64,000 nt of DNA, taken from contig CALKZY010000007.1 in assembly GCA_938002965.1 (NCBI GenBank), forward strand, positions 61,539 to 125,538. The letters are read 5' to 3'. The notes beneath the pieces were generated by a model. The model saw only the letters and a list, made by a program, of their open reading frames with translations. It ran no database searches and was not told where the DNA came from. How positions within the stretch are numbered: position 1 is the first letter of the stretch; every line of letters begins with the position of its first letter. The DNA is from an uncultured Acidimicrobiales bacterium. Its GTDB lineage: Bacteria; Actinomycetota; Acidimicrobiia; Acidimicrobiales; SZUA-35. The translations under genes were made by a program, and so were the position numbers. Positions 17,690 through 26,430 of the stretch are shown here, piece by piece.

Positions 17690-18627
17690 CAGCGCAACTC
17701 GACTTCGTAAAGCACCGGCCAGCGTTTACCTGTTAACCAGAACCGGTCGGTGTCGGGGCTGTAGGCGATTCCGTTGAGGACCAGGTCGCTGTTGCCAACC
17801 AGATCGTCGGGCACCAGTGCGGCTGCGTCCACGGTGTGAACGACCTGACCGGTCTCGGGATCAATGGCCATCAGCTCAGCGGTTTGATACACGTTGGCCC
17901 ACACCAGGTCTGAATCGCCGGAGGCGACGCATTCCAGCTCGTTGAGGTTCTCCACCGGTGCCCCGCCACGGGTCACGTTGACCGACGCCATGGCTTCGAA
18001 GGTATCGGGATCACGGAACGTGAGCGTTGAACTTCCGTCGCTCATAACCAGATCGGACCCCAGCTGACACAATCCCCAACCCTCTCCGGCGTAGGACACC
18101 TCATCGATCGGTGTTAGCGATGCCACGTCATAGCGGAACGCGGTTTCGGCCTGCCAGGTGAGTTGCAAGGCCTCATCGCCTACCAGCGTCGCCCCTTCGG
18201 CGAACAGATCACCGTCGAGGTCGTGGGAGCGGACAATCTGACCGGTGACCGGATTCCAGACCCGGATAACCGATTCGCCCCGCTGTCCGCCGCTTTCCAA
18301 CAGGAGCCCTGAGTCCGGTCCGCTGTCGATGAACTCCAGGCCCTGGGTGTAGGTGCTGTCGTGCGAGTACTCGGCCACCACGACGATCTCAAGCTCTGAT
18401 GGCTGATTGGTGACTTCAGTGTCACTCGATTCAGTGTCACTCGAATCGCTCTGACCCGGCTCGCTCTGACCCGGTTCCACGCCGGTGGCTTGAGTCGCTC
18501 CGGTGTCGGCAACAGTCTCGTCGTCTCCGACGACACCGTTCACTGCAACCAAGGCAACGACGGCGATTGCTGCCACGGCAACTACCGCCAAAGGAAGATG
18601 CCACCAAGGTCTGCCGGGACCGCTCAT
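17689..18627 (-). CDS. Membrane-anchored glutaminyl-peptide cyclotransferase (beta-propeller type)
   Basis: 312 aa. One N-terminal TM segment (LPLAVVAVAAIAVVALVAV) is followed by a Ser/Asp/Glu-rich linker containing short repeats (PGQSEPGQSDSSDTESSDTE) and a five-bladed propeller domain. Hallmarks of the plant/bacterial glutamine cyclotransferase family (PF05096) are visible: YTQGLEF, EGWGLC, LNELE, LNGIAY, FWLTGKRWPVLYEV. The family converts N-terminal Gln of peptides into pyroglutamate. The domain should face outside the membrane. A TAGGAT box lies 8 nt before the ATG. It is first in a four-gene operon with GH9 and two flavodoxin-like genes. Confidence 0.87.
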   Translation of the reverse strand: MSGPGRPWWHLPLAVVAVAAIAVVALVAVNGVVGDDETVADTGATQATGVEPGQSEPGQSDSSDTESSDTEVTNQPSELEIVVVAEYSHDSTYTQGLEFIDSGPDSGLLLESGGQRGESVIRVWNPVTGQIVRSHDLDGDLFAEGATLVGDEALQLTWQAETAFRYDVASLTPIDEVSYAGEGWGLCQLGSDLVMSDGSSTLTFRDPDTFEAMASVNVTRGGAPVENLNELECVASGDSDLVWANVYQTAELMAIDPETGQVVHTVDAAALVPDDLVGNSDLVLNGIAYSPDTDRFWLTGKRWPVLYEVELR

Positions 18628-18635
18628 TGGGGCGA

Positions 18636-18641
18636 ATCCTA
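18636..18641 (-). promoter_or_regulatory. -10 box TAGGAT for the cyclotransferase operon
   Basis: TAGGAT on the minus strand, 8 nt from the ATG at 18627 and with no Shine-Dalgarno sequence between. Confidence 0.5.
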
Positions 18642-18728
18642 CTGGAGGGATGGCCTAAAGAGATCTCTCAACCCGCTCCCGGCAACGTGCAACTCGTACC
18701 CAACTAGTCCGGGCCACGCCACCGGTTC

Positions 18729-18734
18729 TAAGCT
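18729..18734 (+). promoter_or_regulatory. -10 box TAAGCT for the amidohydrolase
   Basis: TAAGCT ends 7 nt before the ATG at 18742. It supports that start over the upstream extension in the ORF track. Confidence 0.5.
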
Positions 18735-18741
18735 CGTGGTT

Positions 18742-19947
18742 ATGGAGCACTCTGTGGCACTTGATTCAGCTCAACTTCTGGCCGAAGCCAGAGACATACT
18801 GCCGGAGACGGTCGATCTGCGGAGGCGAATTCATGCTGAACCGGAGATCGGTCTTGAATTGCCGCTAACTCAGGCAAAAGTTCTGCAAGCTCTCGACGGC
18901 CTTGACCTTGACATCAAGACCGGCACCAAGGTGTCGTCAGTGGTGGCCACACTCACCGGAGACTGTGAGGGACCAACAGTCTTGCTGCGAGGTGACATGG
19001 ATGCATTGCCTATGCCGGAGGACACCGGTGAGGAGTTCGCCAGCAAGCATGAAGGTGCTATGCACGCCTGCGGTCACGACGCCCACGTGGCCATGTTGGC
19101 CGGTGCCGCCCGCCTGCTGCACGGTCGGCGAAAGGAACTGAGGGGGTCGGTGAAGTTCATGTTCCAGCCGGGGGAAGAGGGTCACCACGGTGCCGAATAC
19201 TGCTTGGAGGAAGGCCTTCTGGAGGACCCGAAGGTTGACGCTGCCTTTGCCATCCACATCAGCCCCAATCTGCGGTCAGGGGCGATGGCCATCAAACCGG
19301 GGCCACTGCTGGCTTCAGCCGACGAATTCAATCTGGTCATCACCGGACAGGGCGGCCACGCCTCGGCACCACATCGAGCCAATGATCCCATCCCGGCGGC
19401 ATGCGAGATTGTCACTGCTCTTCAGACCCGCCTGACCCGAACAGTGTCAGTCTTCCAACCGGCAGTGTTGACCGTCGCCCGAATCACGGCGGGAACCACT
19501 TCTAATGTCATACCGGAGCGAGCCGAGGTTGAGGGCACCCTGCGAACAACCAGCGAAGAGTCGCGGGCGATCATGCATGAACAAATTCGCCAAGTGGCTG
19601 AAGGGGTGGCCGCTGCCCACGGCTGTACCGCCGAAATCGAGCTTGTCATCGGCTATCCGGTCACCGTTAACGATCCGGACTTCGTGACCTTCGCCCAATC
19701 GGTTCTGGGCGATGTTCTTGGAGCTGAACAGCTCGACGTGATGGAGAATCCGGCAATGGCGGCCGAAGATTGGAGCTATGTACTGCAGCGGGTGCCGGGA
19801 GCGATGGCAATGCTCGGGGTATGCCCGCCGGGAACCTCGCCGGACAAGGCCCACGCCTGCCACTCCAACCACATGCGACTCGATGAGGACGCCATGGCAG
19901 TGGGAATCGCCGCCCATGCCGCGATGGCATTGTCCTACCTGAGCTAA
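18742..19947 (+). CDS. M20D-family amidohydrolase (N-acyl amino acid / hippurate hydrolase type)
   Basis: 401 aa. M20D metallo-aminoacylases carry the features seen here: RRIHAEPEIGLEL near residue 30, LRGDMDALP, MHACGHDAHVAML (metal-binding Cys/His), FQPGEEGHHGA (catalytic Glu pair) and a dimerisation domain with GQGGHASAPH. Near the end AAEDWSYVLQRVPGAMAMLG and CHSNHM complete the metal site. The family removes acyl groups from N-acyl amino acids or splits related amides; the substrate is unknown. The track's 84-residue N-terminal extension runs antisense through the divergent cyclotransferase start and is rejected. It ends 7 bp before the convergent MscS gene. Confidence 0.88.
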   Translation: MEHSVALDSAQLLAEARDILPETVDLRRRIHAEPEIGLELPLTQAKVLQALDGLDLDIKTGTKVSSVVATLTGDCEGPTVLLRGDMDALPMPEDTGEEFASKHEGAMHACGHDAHVAMLAGAARLLHGRRKELRGSVKFMFQPGEEGHHGAEYCLEEGLLEDPKVDAAFAIHISPNLRSGAMAIKPGPLLASADEFNLVITGQGGHASAPHRANDPIPAACEIVTALQTRLTRTVSVFQPAVLTVARITAGTTSNVIPERAEVEGTLRTTSEESRAIMHEQIRQVAEGVAAAHGCTAEIELVIGYPVTVNDPDFVTFAQSVLGDVLGAEQLDVMENPAMAAEDWSYVLQRVPGAMAMLGVCPPGTSPDKAHACHSNHMRLDEDAMAVGIAAHAAMALSYLS

Positions 19948-19954
19948 AAGTGGA

Positions 19955-20764
19955 TTAGTCCTGGAGCGGAAGTCCGCTCGCTCCCTTGACGTGAAGTACC
20001 CGCTGGGGGAATGGGATTTCCACATCGTGACGGCTGAGCGTTTCGCGGATGGTGATCGCAGCTTCGCTGATGAGCCAGCGGCTGGTTAATTCCTCGCTGG
20101 GGTGCCAGATCCGAGCCACGAGGTCGATGCCGGAGTCACCGAAACCGGTGACCAGCACGTCGGCTGGTGGCGCCCCTTCCAAACCGGGAAGGTCTCGTAT
20201 CTCGGTGGTAAGCAGCTTCTGCGTCATCCGAAGGTCGGCTGCGTAGGAGACTTGAAACGGAATGAGGGTTCGACGGAACTCGTCCTTGGTTTGATTCACC
20301 AACGGTTCGTCGAGCACCTTCAGGTTTGGCAGATGAACGATTTCGCCGTCGAACGATTTGAGGGCCACGGCACGACCGTTGATGTCGATCACGGTTCCCG
20401 AATGGCCGTTGCTGTTGATTTGATCGCCGGTTCGAATGGGGCGCTGGGCTTGAAGCATGATCGAGCCGACCAAGTTGCCGAGAACAGGTTGCAGAGACAG
20501 AGCCACCAGCACACCGCTGATGCCGAGCGCTCCGAGAAGGGGTCCGACTTCGACCCCGAGCATGTCCAGGGAGATAACAACAGTGACGGCCAGCACGACA
20601 ACCCGGATCACCCGGGCCACGACGTGAGCCATCTCTTTCTGCATGTTCAGCGGCTTAGCCGCCGAGCGGACAGCCCGGCCCACCACCATGGAGATGAGCA
20701 GGCCGCTCAGCAGAGTAACCGAGGCGATAAGCCAGTTGGCGGTGGGGATGTCGGCGAGATTCAT
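19955..20764 (-). CDS. Small-conductance mechanosensitive channel (MscS family)
   Basis: 269 aa. Three N-terminal TM segments are followed by the MscS pore and beta domain: GISGVLVALSLQPVLGNLVGSIMLQAQRPIRTGDQI (pore helix, small residues and conserved RP(I/F)..GD), then INGRAVALKSFDGEIVHLPN(L), the family's characteristic beta-domain. A C-terminal alpha/beta domain ends with DVEIPFPQRVLHVKG. The channel opens on membrane tension to release solutes. It lies 60 bp downstream of yaaA on the same strand and may be co-transcribed. Confidence 0.88.
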   Translation of the reverse strand: MNLADIPTANWLIASVTLLSGLLISMVVGRAVRSAAKPLNMQKEMAHVVARVIRVVVLAVTVVISLDMLGVEVGPLLGALGISGVLVALSLQPVLGNLVGSIMLQAQRPIRTGDQINSNGHSGTVIDINGRAVALKSFDGEIVHLPNLKVLDEPLVNQTKDEFRRTLIPFQVSYAADLRMTQKLLTTEIRDLPGLEGAPPADVLVTGFGDSGIDLVARIWHPSEELTSRWLISEAAITIRETLSRHDVEIPFPQRVLHVKGASGLPLQD

Positions 20765-20824
20765 AATGTCGACTTGCTTGGAGTTGGCGGGTCGGTGTTG
20801 AGCCGGGGGTTACCCGATAGAGAA

Positions 20825-21613
20825 TCAGGCCTGATTGCGCCTGGTAAAGACCGGATGGGCGTCGGTGGAGCGTTCGGAGCTGAAGCTGTAGCCGAGGCCG
20901 TCGAAGCTGGCGAGGTCATCCACCGAGTCGATTCCGTGGCGAACGACCCAGGCGGCCATCGCCCCGCGGGCCCTCTTGGCGAAGAAACTCACGGTTCGGT
21001 AGTCGCCTCCAGAACCTTTGGCGTCGAGGAATCCGGGCGAAACCACCGGAGCGGTGAGAGCCGACTGATCAACCGACTTGAAGTACTCGTTGGAAGCCAG
21101 ATTGATCACTACCGACTGACCGGGGCTCTTCTTCATGTCGACATTCAACGCCTCGGCGATGGTTGAGCCCCAGAACTCATAGAGCGAACGCCCGCGTTCG
21201 GTCTTGAGTTTCGTGCCCATCTCCAGCCGGTAAGGCAACATGAGATCGAGTGGTCGCAATACGCCGTACAAACCGGACAGAATGCGAACCGTCTTCTGGG
21301 CTCGGGTGAAGTCTTTGCCACTGAACGTTCTGGCGGCATCCATGCCTTGGTACACGTCGCCGTTGAAAGCCAGAACAGCCGGTCGAGCCTCCGGGGAGGT
21401 AAATGGTCGCTCCCACGACTGGAACCGTTCGAAGTTCAGCTCGGCCAAACCATCGGAGATCGACATGAGCTTGGCCAGATCAGAAGGCGTCTTGTGAACC
21501 AGCGTCGACACCAGCTCATCAGCATCGTCGAGCAGGCGAGGTTCAGAACTCCGCTTCGTTGGAAGCGGTGATTCGTAATCGAGAGCTTTGGCGGGAGAGA
21601 GAACGACCAGCAC
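20825..21613 (-). CDS. yaaA: Peroxide stress protein YaaA (DUF328/UPF0246)
   Basis: 262 aa from GTG 21613, read as M-L-V-V-L-S-P-A-K. The family starts with (L)LSPAK(A/T)LD, and here LSPAKALDYESPLP matches. Further signatures: FNGDVYQGMDA, LSGLYGVLRPLDLMLPYRLEMGTKL, WVVRHGIDSVDDLASFDGLGY. YaaA binds DNA and lowers oxidative damage in E. coli by limiting intracellular iron. A TAGAAT box ends 6 nt before this GTG, which favours it over the track start two codons upstream. Confidence 0.88.
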   Translation of the reverse strand: MLVVLSPAKALDYESPLPTKRSSEPRLLDDADELVSTLVHKTPSDLAKLMSISDGLAELNFERFQSWERPFTSPEARPAVLAFNGDVYQGMDAARTFSGKDFTRAQKTVRILSGLYGVLRPLDLMLPYRLEMGTKLKTERGRSLYEFWGSTIAEALNVDMKKSPGQSVVINLASNEYFKSVDQSALTAPVVSPGFLDAKGSGGDYRTVSFFAKRARGAMAAWVVRHGIDSVDDLASFDGLGYSFSSERSTDAHPVFTRRNQA

Positions 21614-21619
21614 AACCAC

Positions 21620-21625
21620 ATTCTA
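21620..21625 (-). promoter_or_regulatory. -10 box TAGAAT for yaaA
   Basis: TAGAAT on the minus strand, 6 nt from GTG 21613; leaderless arrangement. Confidence 0.5.
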
Positions 21626-21697
21626 GTGGACGTGCCACCCTGCGACCTCGGTAGCGGATGAGTGGCGCCTGGTCTTAGACGTTCGACGGAGCTTGGA

Positions 21698-23464
21698 TTA
21701 ACTAGATCCGACCCGTTTGAGGGCTTCGATCAACTCGTCGAGCTGTATCGGTTTAGCCAGATGATCTTGCATGCCTGCCTCCCGGCTGGCCTCGCGATCC
21801 TCGGCGAACGCGTTGGCGGTCAGGGCGATTATCCACGGCTGACGCTCTTCGGGCAGGATGGCCCTGATCGCCTTGGTTGCTGCCAAGCCATCCAGATTGG
21901 GCATCTGAACGTCCATCAGGATCAGATCGAAGTCCGAGGTCGTCGCCGCCACCACGGCCTGGCGGCCATCGGGCACGATTTCGACGTCGTAACCGAGGCG
22001 GTCGAGTAGGGCCCGCGCCACTTTCTGGTTGACCGCATTGTCTTCGGCCAGCAGGATTCGCAATGGTTTGGTCTTGGCCAGTTTTGGTATACCCGACTCC
22101 CCGCCTTTGTCGGCGACGGGCGTTGTCTGATGCTGCAGCAAGCCAACCAACACTTCTTGGAGTGAGCTTGGATGGACCGGCTTTGACATCTGAGCGGCGA
22201 ACACGTCATCTGCTTCCTCGCGACGGCCCAGTGAGGTGAGAAGAGCGATCGGGAAGCGGGGAAGGTCTAGCTTGCGGAGGCTGAGGGCGAGAGTCGAGCC
22301 GTCCATCTCCGGCATTTGCATGTCCAAGATGGCGATGTCCACCTTTTTCAGGTCCTCCAACTGCTCCAGAGCTTCTTCTCCTGAGGAGGCGACGAGGCAG
22401 CGCATGTTCCACTTGGCCAGCTGCCGTTCGAGAATGCGAAGGTTGGTGGCATTGTCGTCGACGATGAGAACGTACCGACCACTGAGACATTCGAGAGCCT
22501 CTCCGGCCGTCGGGCGATTGCCGTCGTCGATCGAGTCGAGAACCACCTCGATGGTGAAGGTCGATCCGGTTCCGTACTCGCTGGTGACCTTAATGGTGCC
22601 TCCCATCATCTCCGCCAATTGCAGCGAAATTGTGAGGCCGAGCCCAGTACCGCCGTAGGTTCGAGTGGTTGAGACGTCGGCTTGTTGGAACGACTCGAAG
22701 AGACTGTCGACTCGGTGGGCCTTGATGCCAATGCCGGTATCACGAATACTGAGATAGATCCGATGGCGATCTACTGCGATCTCTTTGGCTCGGACAGTGA
22801 CGACAATTTCGCCCTCATGAGTGAACTTGCTGGCGTTGCTGATCAGGTTGTCCAGAATTTGGCGAATTCGAACCGCGTCACCGAGTAGAACCTGTGGGAC
22901 CGAGTCGCCTACCTCGTAGGTGAGTTCGATGCCTTTCTCGCTGGTCATCGTCGACGCTAGGTCGAGTGAATCGGCGACCATCGCTCGAATCTCGAACGGA
23001 TAGCGTTCCAGGTCCAGCCGCCCAGCTTCGATCTTCGAGAAGTCCAAAATGTCGTTGATGACGGTCAGTAGGGTCTGACCGCTCGAGCGGACAACCGCAA
23101 CGAACTCTCTCTGCTCGGCATCGAGGTCGGTGTCGGTCAAGAGGCTTGTCATGCCAATCACACCGTTGAGCGGCGTGCGTAGCTCGTGGCTCATGTTGGC
23201 CAGGAAGGCCGACTTAGCCACGCTAGCCTCCTGGGCCATTTCGGCGCTTCGTTCGGCCTCTCGTTGAGCCAGGTAGGCCGTTCGTAGTTTGGTCTCGCTC
23301 ACATCTTCGGCCATTCGGCGAGCCGCCCGTTCGCGGGCCAACCGACGCTCAAGTCGCTGTATTTTGCGGTTGGCGTCGGTGGACCGTCGTTGCGGGCGGT
23401 CATCCAAATCAGGCGAGGAGGTCACCTCCTCACCCGACGGAGGGGTCGATGGCGAGCCCGACAC
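21698..23464 (-). CDS. Hybrid sensor histidine kinase with two receiver domains, partner of H-NOX
   Basis: 588 aa from GTG 23464, which directly follows the H-NOX stop (TAA-C-GTG) and has GGAGG upstream. There is no TM or PAS domain. A Glu/Arg-rich coiled coil ([20 protein letters not shown]) leads into HisKA ([15 protein letters not shown], phospho-His) and HATPase ([28 protein letters not shown]). Receiver 1 is [22 protein letters not shown] and receiver 2 is [23 protein letters not shown]. No HPt domain is present, so an external phosphotransfer protein is expected; none is in the window. The kinase is cytosolic and probably takes its input from the co-encoded H-NOX protein, as in known HnoX/HnoK pairs. 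Confidence 0.88.
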   Translation of the reverse strand: MSGSPSTPPSGEEVTSSPDLDDRPQRRSTDANRKIQRLERRLARERAARRMAEDVSETKLRTAYLAQREAERSAEMAQEASVAKSAFLANMSHELRTPLNGVIGMTSLLTDTDLDAEQREFVAVVRSSGQTLLTVINDILDFSKIEAGRLDLERYPFEIRAMVADSLDLASTMTSEKGIELTYEVGDSVPQVLLGDAVRIRQILDNLISNASKFTHEGEIVVTVRAKEIAVDRHRIYLSIRDTGIGIKAHRVDSLFESFQQADVSTTRTYGGTGLGLTISLQLAEMMGGTIKVTSEYGTGSTFTIEVVLDSIDDGNRPTAGEALECLSGRYVLIVDDNATNLRILERQLAKWNMRCLVASSGEEALEQLEDLKKVDIAILDMQMPEMDGSTLALSLRKLDLPRFPIALLTSLGRREEADDVFAAQMSKPVHPSSLQEVLVGLLQHQTTPVADKGGESGIPKLAKTKPLRILLAEDNAVNQKVARALLDRLGYDVEIVPDGRQAVVAATTSDFDLILMDVQMPNLDGLAATKAIRAILPEERQPWIIALTANAFAEDREASREAGMQDHLAKPIQLDELIEALKRVGSS

Positions 23465-23465
23465 G

Positions 23466-24083
23466 TTAGTGAACCGCCTCCGAGGGCTGGCTGGTGTCGG
23501 ATGCATCGACTTCAGGGGTTGCCACCTCTTCGACGAAGACGTCGATGTAAACGACGTGGCTGGCACCCTTGTCGGTTGGCTTGTTCAGCTCGGTGGGCTC
23601 GTGCCGCTTGATGTTCAGCGTTTCGCCGAAGCGGTCGCCAACGCCGTAGATTAGCCCCTCGGCTAAGGCCGACAACGGCCGGTGCGAGTGGTAGCCGAGA
23701 CGAAGACCGTCCTCGGGAAGCTCGGTGTAGGTGAAGTCCGGTGTCAGGGCATCGGGGTACAGCTTCTTCACTTCAACGTGGATCACGTCGTGTATGAGTC
23801 GGAGCATCTCAAAGCTGTTCGTACATCCGCCTAGAAGATCAGGCACTCGGTCAGCCAGGTGAGCTAAGGCTTTGCGCCCCACGGCGATCAGGACGTCTTC
23901 GATCGGAAGCTCGGTGAGCACCGAGGCAGCTTGAACGATGGCCATCATCTCGGAGTCTTCATACGATCCGACCGAGCTGTAGACACCGTCCACACCGGCA
24001 GCATCGAGGATGTCATCCCACGTGTCTTCGTCGAACAGTTCGATGACCGCGGCTTCCGCGGCGTTGAATACCACACCTTTCAT
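23466..24083 (-). CDS. H-NOX heme gas sensor (HNOB domain)
   Basis: 205 aa, typical length plus a ~25-aa tail. It starts MKGVVFN as the family does. The proximal heme ligand is His102 ([17 protein letters not shown]), and the heme-propionate motif YxSxR is YHSHR at 131-135; both fall at the same numbers as in the best-studied bacterial H-NOX. Residue 140 is Leu, not the distal-pocket Tyr that stabilises O2, so an NO (or CO) sensor is more likely than an O2 sensor (inference from family knowledge). The downstream kinase gene starts one base after the stop, so the two are coupled. Confidence 0.9.
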   Translation of the reverse strand: MKGVVFNAAEAAVIELFDEDTWDDILDAAGVDGVYSSVGSYEDSEMMAIVQAASVLTELPIEDVLIAVGRKALAHLADRVPDLLGGCTNSFEMLRLIHDVIHVEVKKLYPDALTPDFTYTELPEDGLRLGYHSHRPLSALAEGLIYGVGDRFGETLNIKRHEPTELNKPTDKGASHVVYIDVFVEEVATPEVDASDTSQPSEAVH

Positions 24084-24262
24084 CTGGCTAAGAACCTTCC
24101 GTAGTGGCCTGTCAGAGGCACGATTGGGGACAGCCTTGACCTCGCTCGACCAAACGCCCCTTGGGCGCAGGTGGGGATGAGTAAGCTCGACTGATTTGTT
24201 CCCATCGGCAAGTAGGGGCGCGGCTTGAACCCATGTCGCCTGGAGGAGGTAACCTTGCGGCC

Positions 24263-25246
24263 TCAGTCGTCGTCGCGGTCTAGGGCATCATCTGCGCCGA
24301 GGACCACCGGGTTCTCCGAATGTTGGGTGTCCGCCCCCAATCGACGTAGATCCGGCTGGATATACATCGGTCGTGCATGGGGGACGTCGTGTCGAATTGT
24401 GCGCTCGACTCCGTCGACGGCGAGCGCCAGTTCCTCCGAGGGCAGCGAAGGGTCGAACTCAATCCTGGCGGCCACCAGCAGCTCTTCGGGCCCCAAGTGG
24501 CTGGTGTGGAGATCGACCAGGTCCATCACTTCCGGTCGGCTCAAAATGGCGGCCTTGATCTTCTTGATGTCCTGTGGCCGAGCACCTGCACCGATAAGTA
24601 GGCACCGCATCTCGACGGCGAGCACAAAGGCGATGACGCCGAGGAGAATACCAATGGCAAGACTGCCGATGCCGTCCCACACCGGACTGCCGGTTGTCTG
24701 GGCCATGACAATCGAGACAAAGGCGACGATCAGTCCAACCTGGGCTCCAAAATCCTCCAGCAAGACCACCGGAAGCTCAAGTTCTCGGGCCCGTCGGATG
24801 TAGTTCCACCAGCTGAGTTCGCCCTTGCTGGGTATGGCTTCGACCAGTGTGGTTCGGAACGTGAAACCTTCAATGACAATGCCGACGGCGAGGACAAGCA
24901 ATGCCACCACAAAGTTGGCAATGGGTTCAGGGCGAAGAATCTGCTGGACCCCACGATAGGTAGCGAACGCCGACCCCAAGACAAAGAACACGAGAGCGAA
25001 GACGAAACTCCAGAAGTATCGTTCCCGGCCGGAGCCGACGTGGTGCTTGTCTCCGGATACTTTCCGTGCCTGCCTGGCCCCCACTAGCAGGAGCGCCTGA
25101 TTTCCGGCGTCGGCCATCGAGTGGACCAGCTCGGTCAACAGAACAGACGAACCGGTGAACGTCCATGCCACGAACTTCGCCACGGCCATCAACGTGCTGC
25201 CGATCAGCGCCGCGAAAACAGCTCTACGCCCTCCGCCGTCGGACAT
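24263..25246 (-). CDS. Cation diffusion facilitator family transporter
   Basis: 327 aa from ATG 25246 (MSDGGGRRAVFAAL). CDF proteins export divalent metals in exchange for protons. The first TM region has STLMAVAKFVAWTFTGSSVLLTELVHSMADAGNQALLL, matching the CDF signature with His/Asp metal ligands in TM2 (ELVHSMADAGNQ); about six TM segments follow. The C-terminal cytoplasmic domain has DLHTSHLGPEELLVAARIEFDP. The ~50-aa insertion around PSKGELSWWNYIRRARELELPVVLLEDFGA is typical of the ZitB-distant branch seen in actinobacteria. The 16-bp gap after the upstream GGDEF gene suggests co-transcription. Metal specificity is unknown. Confidence 0.85.
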   Translation of the reverse strand: MSDGGGRRAVFAALIGSTLMAVAKFVAWTFTGSSVLLTELVHSMADAGNQALLLVGARQARKVSGDKHHVGSGRERYFWSFVFALVFFVLGSAFATYRGVQQILRPEPIANFVVALLVLAVGIVIEGFTFRTTLVEAIPSKGELSWWNYIRRARELELPVVLLEDFGAQVGLIVAFVSIVMAQTTGSPVWDGIGSLAIGILLGVIAFVLAVEMRCLLIGAGARPQDIKKIKAAILSRPEVMDLVDLHTSHLGPEELLVAARIEFDPSLPSEELALAVDGVERTIRHDVPHARPMYIQPDLRRLGADTQHSENPVVLGADDALDRDDD

Positions 25247-25262
25247 CAGTCGGTTACCGCCA

Positions 25263-26171
25263 TCAGTCGGTGGCCGGTACCGCCACTTCGATTCGATCCT
25301 GTCGCCATTCTTGTGCCGACTGTAGAGCCGATGACGCCGCATGCAGAAGTTCGTCAGGGGAGAAGGCGTGAGCCGGGTAGCAGGCTACGCCGGCCCAGAC
25401 GGTCGGCCTGCCCGTCGCATCGGTCAGCGAGTCAGCCGAGCGTTGACCCGATGCCGCCGATTCGGTCGACGGTTCCAAATCGGCCGGGTCGCCATGGTCC
25501 AACACGTTGTTGGCTCCCGGGCTGGCTGCATCAGCCATGAGTTGTCGGCGGATACGCTCGACCGTCCAGATCGCCCCGTTTTCAGGGGTGTCTTCCAACA
25601 GGAGGGCGAAATCGCCATTGCGGAGTCGACACGCAGTGTCAGCCTCACGCAGCGTTTCCTTGATAGCGGCGGCCACCATGCGAGCGTCGGCCGGTCGGGG
25701 CTCTGAGGCGGGAAGGCCGTCCATGACCTGCATGATCACGGCTGCAACCGGACGAAGATGGCGACGGGCAGCCGCTACCCGAGACTCAAGGGCGACAAGG
25801 AAGAAGCTCTCGCTGAACAGGCCAGTATGAGCATCGGTCAGCGGGTCAGTGTCGTCATCGTCGTAGAAGGCGGCTTCGCGTTCGGCCAGAGCCGAAGCCT
25901 GATCGGCCATCGATGACTCCAGCTGGTTGACCCGTCCCTCAGTCTCTTCGGCGTCGGAGCGAACCTTGCGAAGTTCGTCTTCGATAAGACTCTGCACCGC
26001 ACTCTGCTCTTCCAACATTCGGGCAATGCGCATGGCGCCGAACGCGGCGGCCAGGGCCAGTACACCGGCCACCACACCGAATGCCGGCACCTGCATGAGC
26101 ACTGCCAGCAGGCCGGACACCAGCCCGACCACGCCCGCAGCTATCACCGGAGTGGCGTTTCGGTTCATCAT
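25263..26171 (-). CDS. Membrane protein with degenerate GGDEF domain
   Basis: 302 aa. Two hydrophobic segments (residues ~8-50) precede a coiled coil (RMLEEQSAVQSLIEDELRKVRSDAEETEGRV) and a GGDEF-like domain. The domain begins DPLTDAHTGLFSESFF, like the usual DxLTGLxNRR start, but the signature loop reads RNGDF (CRLRNGDFALLLED) instead of GG(D/E)EF, so diguanylate cyclase activity is doubtful. An insertion of ~45 polar residues interrupts the C-terminal half. It may bind c-di-GMP or GTP as an effector rather than make it. It is encoded just upstream of the CDF transporter. Confidence 0.7.
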   Translation of the reverse strand: MMNRNATPVIAAGVVGLVSGLLAVLMQVPAFGVVAGVLALAAAFGAMRIARMLEEQSAVQSLIEDELRKVRSDAEETEGRVNQLESSMADQASALAEREAAFYDDDDTDPLTDAHTGLFSESFFLVALESRVAAARRHLRPVAAVIMQVMDGLPASEPRPADARMVAAAIKETLREADTACRLRNGDFALLLEDTPENGAIWTVERIRRQLMADAASPGANNVLDHGDPADLEPSTESAASGQRSADSLTDATGRPTVWAGVACYPAHAFSPDELLHAASSALQSAQEWRQDRIEVAVPATD

Positions 26172-26430
26172 GTTCGAGTCCTTGGCATGGCTACATCCTC
26201 AGCTGCAGCGTGTGCTGTATCGGTGTCAGATCGTACATCGGTTGCTCGGTGTTCGTTCCGGGCCTTGTCGGCCCACCACCTTTTCGGAGTATCGGCACAA
26301 ACTTCGTCAATTTCAAGCTGAAGGGGCCGGGTTGTCTTGCGGCGGTTTGGCGACTCGACCTGCTGGCTGGTGTGGCGTCACGGTTGACACCGCTGACCAG
26401 AGTCGTTCTCAAGCGTTGCTTAACGCGAGT

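Noticed and set aside
18490-18741. 84-aa N-terminal extension of the M20D amidohydrolase
   Set aside because: It runs antisense into the cyclotransferase gene and lacks family similarity; TAAGCT at 18729 fits ATG 18742.
20102-21166. 354-aa plus-strand ORF
   Set aside because: Lies antisense to mscS and yaaA, both with strong family motifs; no domain seen.
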